NCBI GenBank assembly: GCA_028564925.1
Contig: CM053029.1
Coordinates: 427,292,303-427,356,302 of the forward strand
DNA: 64,000 bases
Reading direction: 5' to 3'
From: Lithobates sylvaticus
Lineage: Eukaryota; Chordata; Amphibia; Anura; Ranidae
Shown: positions 59,060 through 64,000 of the stretch, in pieces
Layout of the letters: every line of letters begins with the position of its first letter
Numbering within the stretch: position 1 is the stretch's first letter
Position numbers and translations under genes: made by a program
Notes under the pieces: model-generated
Told to the model about the DNA's origin: nothing
Database searches by the model: none
The model's input: only the letters and a program-made list of their open reading frames with translations

Positions 59060-59757
59060 CTTTACCATCAAATAAAAGATTACAGTATTTTAGACCTCAT
59101 GAAACAAAAGAGCTTGTTGCCATAGGGAGTCAGTTTTGCTTGAAACAATGCAGAAATCTTTCTTACTGAAGTGTACTTACCTGAAGTCTTCAGGCACGTA
59201 TTTGGAAATTCTGCATCATTCTTTGCAAAGAATAAACATGGCATAAGTTTATTCTTAACTACCTTGGATGCAAATTAAGACTCTGGTTCCATCCCTATAA
59301 TTTTACAACAATGAAAGCCTTCATGCTGCTAAATATACTGATTACAGAAGATAGCATATATACGATAGAAAACAATGCAGCATATTTTTACTGGAGTAAT
59401 TTAGCAAAAAAAGAAATTTTACCATCAAACAAAAGATATTTTAGTCCTTGGTGAGGAAGAACAGCTTGTTGCCATAATGGAGTTTGCTTTGCTGGAAATA
59501 ATGCAGCAATCTCACTTACTGAAGGTTACTTACCTGAAGCCATCAGACACATACAGTATATTTGGGAATTCAGCGGCTTTCTTTCTTTGCAAAGAATAAC
59601 ATGTCATAAGTTTATTCTTAAGTACTTTGAATGCGAATTAAGCCTCAGGTTCCCTCCCTATAATCTTTTAACAATGAAAGCTTTCATGCTGCTAAATATT
59701 CCAATTATGAAAGATAGCATATAATGCAATAATTTTATACTGGAGTAATTCTGCAGA
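59060..59757. repeat. tandem direct duplication, two units of about 350 bases
   Basis: 59060-59400 and 59416-59757 align throughout: TTTACCATCAAAYAAAAGAT, then GAGCTTGTTGCCATA, TTACTTACCTGAAG, CATAAGTTTATTCTTAA and CTGGAGTAATT. Both units keep a minus-strand GTAAGT donor-like site and an upstream TTTGCAAAG, but the 40-60 bases between differ in length and frame. Confidence 0.85.
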
Positions 59758-60359
59758 AAAAAAAATCTTTATGTACATTTTAACAGTTATTTCTCTGTAA
59801 TTATGATCAAATATAGGCAATCTATACTTCCCATAATTTTTTATTTAAATGCATTTGAAAGCTGAACACCAGGATAATCAAAAATCCTCCCTTGATTGGA
59901 ACTGCCTTCACACTGCAAGAGTTAAATGCTCATTTATGTCTAGGGTACCTAAAAAATCCCTTTTAACTTACCCCATTATAAGACTCCTGTATCCAATGGT
60001 CTCATGCCTTCTGGCATTATCAAGTACAATGCAGGGCCTTTAGCCCTCATTGGACATGAGGATGCAAAGGGACAGTCCAGAAACCAAAACATAGGGAAGT
60101 AGAGGAGAATTTTTTTCAGGTACTCTAGATATAAACAAGCATGTAACCTTTGCGGTGCAGGGGTAGCCCCACTACAAGGCTGGATTTTTGTTTTTCTTGG
60201 AGAGAAAGTGTATGTAAACCCTAACAATAAACGTCTCTTGTTTTCTTTCTTTATTTTTTATTATATATACACCATAGAAAGAGTTTTCAATCTGTTCAAC
60301 AGATGCAAAATAAAATTTTTAAAAAATATGTTGATTGATGAAGCAACCTCCTAGTTAGG
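59758..60359. other. unassigned sequence
   Basis: No gene recognised. 60280-60345 (GAGTTTTCAATCTGTTCAAC; AGATGCAAAATAAAA) has a diverged direct partner at 61237-61300. Confidence 0.35.
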
Positions 60360-61236
60360 TGCTAGGCTGTAATCAGTGGAGCAGTGACTGATTGTTTTGG
60401 ACTGATCAGACTCTCACAGGCTGCAGGCTCAATTGCTTCGCCCTGCCTTCTGGAAAGCTCCAGAACATAGGAGTGGTGCATGTCAAATGAGAAGTCTTAA
60501 TATTTATGGGGCCTCAGCCAATCCCTGGGGAGGTGTGCCCAATAGGTGGCTGTAAGGCGGATAAATAGTCTGAGGTCTGGTGCAGTCTGTGTCTTGTGCA
60601 GGGGGAGAATTTCCCAGAGTGAAGGCCAAAGGCACCCCAGCTGGATTTTTTGTTTTTGTTTTTTAATTCTGTTTATTGAACCCCAGCTGAAATTTACCTG
60701 GGTCCATCAAGGCCCTAGCTATGCTAAAGCTGGGGGCTGCTTGTTAAGAACCTCTGAAGCAAAATAAGGGGATTTAACCTAGAGTCCAGTCTGGAGAGTT
60801 CACTGAGGAACCATCTGTCTGATACTGAAAGAAAGCATCCAAGTTTCCAGGGGCCTTGTGAGTACAGACCTGAGTGCAGGATCTGGGTGACTGATGCTGT
60901 TGTTAACCCTTGTGTACTATACTAAGGCTTGCCTGACCTGAAACATTGCTCATGGTGTCCCAGTGCTGTCCATTTCCTGAGCTATTACTGAAGGGACTGT
61001 CCTAAGAAGTAGATGCAGGATGAAGAGTGCCCTCCTATTACTGTTCAGTGATCTGGATTATCTTACAGTTCCCTGTGCCCTATCCAAGTTCAGCAATAAA
61101 TACAAGGAAAAGGTAACACCTAGACTATTCTATAAGCCAGAAGAGTGATTGTTGTGTAACTGGCTGCCGCTGTACTAGTGGTAGAGGAACCTGTGGCAAA
61201 TCAACAAGCCCTTTCGGCGGTGAGCGCTACATGTAA
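60360..61236 (+). mobile_element. possible solo LTR-type fossil
   Basis: A block of about 0.87 kb with a TATA-like GGATAAATAG near 60559, AATAAATAC near 61098 and a GGTGAGCGCTACA end. It is flanked by a diverged pair of about 65-base direct repeats. The family is unclear and no coding remains are seen. It is offered as a fossil LTR only on composition and layout. Confidence 0.3.
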
Positions 61237-62204
61237 ACCATTGAAAGTGTTTTACCTAATCAAAAGATGCAAAAAATAAAAATAAATCCATTGATTTAGT
61301 CAGAAACCAAGTGTGCTCCTAACTTCGTATGGTCTCTGCCTGTGCTGTACTGAAATCTTAAGCAGTGTTTTCAGTCTTGCCTATTTCTCTCTGTGGACTA
61401 ATAGACAGCAGAAGGGCAGGTGTTCTGTGGTCCAAACCCAAAAATAGGTCTAGGGTGACAATGCTGCTCCTCTATAGAAATAGTACAGTGAGTGAGCGTT
61501 TGTACCCTAGGAAAGAACCTTTGTTATTGGCAGGATGGTCAAGTGAAAATAAAGAAAAAGAAGCCTGAACAAAAAGAGAACTAATGCAGCCACCACATGT
61601 AAAGACTGGTAAGCTGCGACATATATTTTTATTTTTGGGTTTAGATACAGTATACAGTAATTTTATAACGTAAATAATGTCATAATATACAGCTATCAAA
61701 GTTCAGGCCACATCAAAGTGTGTGAAATGGCAACTCTCTGTGCTACCTTTACAGTAACTGATCACATTTCAACTAGCATTGCTGCTGTGCAAAGTACAGC
61801 AACCCAAAGCAATCTCCAAGATTTAGGTTTTTGGAAGTTGAATGGGCAAAAAGGGGCGTTTGCATTTGTAACTATGATGTTCTATACACAGTCATGCTGA
61901 TGTTATTTTTTTATATCTGGCAAAATTGTTCCTTTTTAAAGCAAGTCCCTCGAGACATTGCAACATAGCAGCACCAGGGCAGTAACCTTGAAGCCCATTG
62001 CAATAGCCAAAAACAACTTGATGCTTCAGCCAATTATAAAGAGGAACATAAAGAAACAACAGTTTGCCAACAAGATACAAAAGTGTAATATACGATATGT
62101 GCTCGATAAGGTGCGATAGCTGTGTTCTCCGGGCTTTAGCAAGATGACACCTAAGCTGTGAAAGCCTTTTCCCTCTGCACATATTGGTTTGCTAAAGGAG
62201 TAGA
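61237..62204. other. unassigned sequence
   Basis: 61556-61620 shares an ATGCAGCCACCACATGTAA-type block with 4125-4150, so it is a dispersed repeat remnant. No gene recognised. Confidence 0.35.
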
Positions 62205-62375
62205 ACCTGTTCACTTAGTAAAGTGGCTGTTCACTGAGCTTAGTAAATATTGTATTCGCATTGAATTCCCAATGATGTTGTTTTTTCCTTGCACGTGATT
62301 TATTATTCAGTGTGAACAGAGCTTAACCGCTTTGCTCAGAGGATAGTCACAAATTCCTTTAGTGAATCAGCCCTA
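62205..62375. repeat. decayed MITE-like repeat (GTTCACTTAGTAAAG)
   Basis: Contains GTTCACTTAGTAAAGTGGC and, at the other end, TTTAGTGAATCAGCCC, like the repeat at 28860-29150. Confidence 0.5.
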
Positions 62376-64000
62376 TAATGTATGTTTTATTTATTTTTTC
62401 TCATCTCTTTATGATGATGGACTTAGTTTGCTTGGTAATGGCAATAGATAAGGACATGCTACTAGTTTCCACGGCAACTTACATTGTCAGCAGTAGTTAG
62501 TGCCATCAAAGAAAATGTCAAAGTGTAATTTGTCCAATAGATGCAAAACAACTTGTTTGGAATGTCAGAAGTGCAAAGAGCACAAAAAATATCCAAAAAA
62601 ACACTCATTAACTCATGGTTTTATCAATTGTTTGGTGCTTCATTGGCACCACTTACATAACATTTGCCTACCTGGCAGTGTACACATATGGTAATGTTTA
62701 CCCCTAGAACAAAATAACGAAAACCATTTGGCCCTTACTCCTCGACCGTCTCTACAAAACACAAAATGACACAATAATGTTTTTTATACTGTACGTTTTA
62801 TGTCTAATCTCTTTTTGTATTTATTTTAACAGAGGAGAATCACAGATTACATAAAAGAAGAAACATGTACAATCAAAACACAGTCAACACTGTTCAAGGA
62901 CAAACATCAGAGAATCCGTAATACATCTGTGTTTTTACACCATTACTTTTAGAATTAAATTGAATAATGCTTACAGAAACGCTATGATCTAAATACTTCC
63001 ATTGCTATTAAGAACATGTAAAATTACGTTGTACCTTTTTTAATGATGTCAAATACTTTCAGTGTCTAAGCAAGCTATGTTAGACAAAACATTTTAATGG
63101 GAAAGTAGATAGCTTGGGCTGCATATAACTTGTCATGCCTAATAGATTAGTTGTCACATCTAAATATAATAATATGCAGGACAAATTACTTTTCCTTCTC
63201 CAACTTTTACAGACAAGGTACCAGTTACCTGCGCTGTCAAAAAAATTGTATCTGGCAGACACTCCTCTTATGTATGATATGACATTAACAATTTTCGTGA
63301 GCTCCTGGATCATCTGCAACAGGAACAAATTGCTTTTCATATATCAGTGATGTCTCAAACACGTTTGGAAATATATAGTTAAAGGAATGCTTCAGCCAGT
63401 TTATGTCATATTGAGTGGCGAAAGAGGTGCATTCATTAAATAAGCAATTACTCACTTATAAAACAATTCAACAGTCAATATATAAACTCTTATTAATGAC
63501 ATTGTTTTGTGATGGCTTAGACAGAACCCCCCCCCCCCCCCCCCCAGACAGTGTAGTTGACAACATGTGACGCAAAAAGAGATACAGGGGTGTTTCTGCT
63601 AGTGTGACTATTTCAGCACTGTGACAGAATCCATTCAGCAATTCACTGTTTTTTGAGGAAATTAATTTGTCTTATTTTCTCCCTTAACCGATCTACTTAT
63701 CCTGGACCTGTCTTACATAGAGCTAATAGGCTGTGACATGCATAATGATACTAAACTGTACAACTCTACAATTACGAAAACACATTGTAAACATAAATTG
63801 ATCTGCTTTGAAACTAGACATATTAATTAAACAAGAAACTATTACTAATGGGAATGTTTACTGTTTATCTAGTCTCATCAAGTTGACATCACCTTATAGT
63901 AATCCTTAGAAATGTTGCATTATTATGATCATTGGCCTAACCTTTATTGGTACCATCAGATTCATACTTCAAATCAGAACTAAAGTCTTAATTTTAAAGA
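62376..64000. other. unassigned sequence at right edge
   Basis: AT-rich with a 19-base C run at 63527-63545. 63185-63350 has a pyrimidine tract and AG followed by a 48-codon open stretch, but no protein resemblance was recognised, so no exon is called. Confidence 0.4.

Noticed and set aside
63185-63350. Possible plus-strand exon after a pyrimidine tract and AG
   Set aside because: The 48-codon reading resembles no protein I recognise, and there is no donor-bounded exon or neighbouring exon.

Overview
This window looks like a piece of a frog genome, most likely a ranoid. The sequence supports this in two ways. First, four coding exons of a vertebrate sulfate transporter (SLC13A1, NaS-1) can be read on the minus strand. 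Second, the rest is packed with element families I associate with ranid genomes: short non-autonomous elements inserted at TTAA (piggyBac-like), Harbinger-like MITEs with TAA duplications, Tc1-like transposons, hAT elements, L2/CR1/Tx1 LINEs, and large minisatellites. I ran no database search, so the species is inference.

Layout. 1-4.4 kb: SLC13A1 exons 4, 3 and 2 (minus strand), with a Harbinger MITE and a decayed TTAA element between them. 4.4-30.9 kb: intron 1, about 26.5 kb, almost entirely repeats. It holds a CR1-like LINE end, nested TTAA elements, an L2-type LINE interrupted by three different insertions, a second triple nest of TTAA elements, two related hAT elements, and a palindromic Tc1 derivative. 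30.87-30.97 kb: SLC13A1 coding exon 1 with the start codon. Later exons lie left of the window.

Upstream of the gene (31-64 kb) I find no further convincing host gene. 31.3-32.0 kb: a deleted Tc1 copy carrying a hAT MITE. 33.3-33.9 kb: a Tx1/L1-type LINE fragment. 35.4-41.3 kb: a four-level nest (TTAA-family repeat > Tc1 > 3.3-kb TTAA element with a 1.3-kb minisatellite > 0.5-kb element). 41.5-44 kb: a partial Harbinger transposase and two Tc1 fragments. 47.6-49.3 kb: an apparently intact Tc1 transposon with an uninterrupted 340-codon DD34E transposase. 50.3-57.0 kb: a broken hAT transposase N-terminus and a roughly 5-kb array of 64/65-bp repeats, bracketed by two nearly identical 444-bp direct repeats. 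57-64 kb: mostly unassigned sequence with small MITEs, a tandem duplication and a possible solo LTR.

How it fits together: one host gene is visible and only its 5' part is inside. The rest is a record of successive transposition, inverted duplication and repeat expansion. Several insertions can be dated relative to each other because empty target sites are visible in sister copies within the window. The most notable observations are the hAT-leader minisatellite with its recent flanking duplication, the intact Tc1 element, and the multi-level nests.
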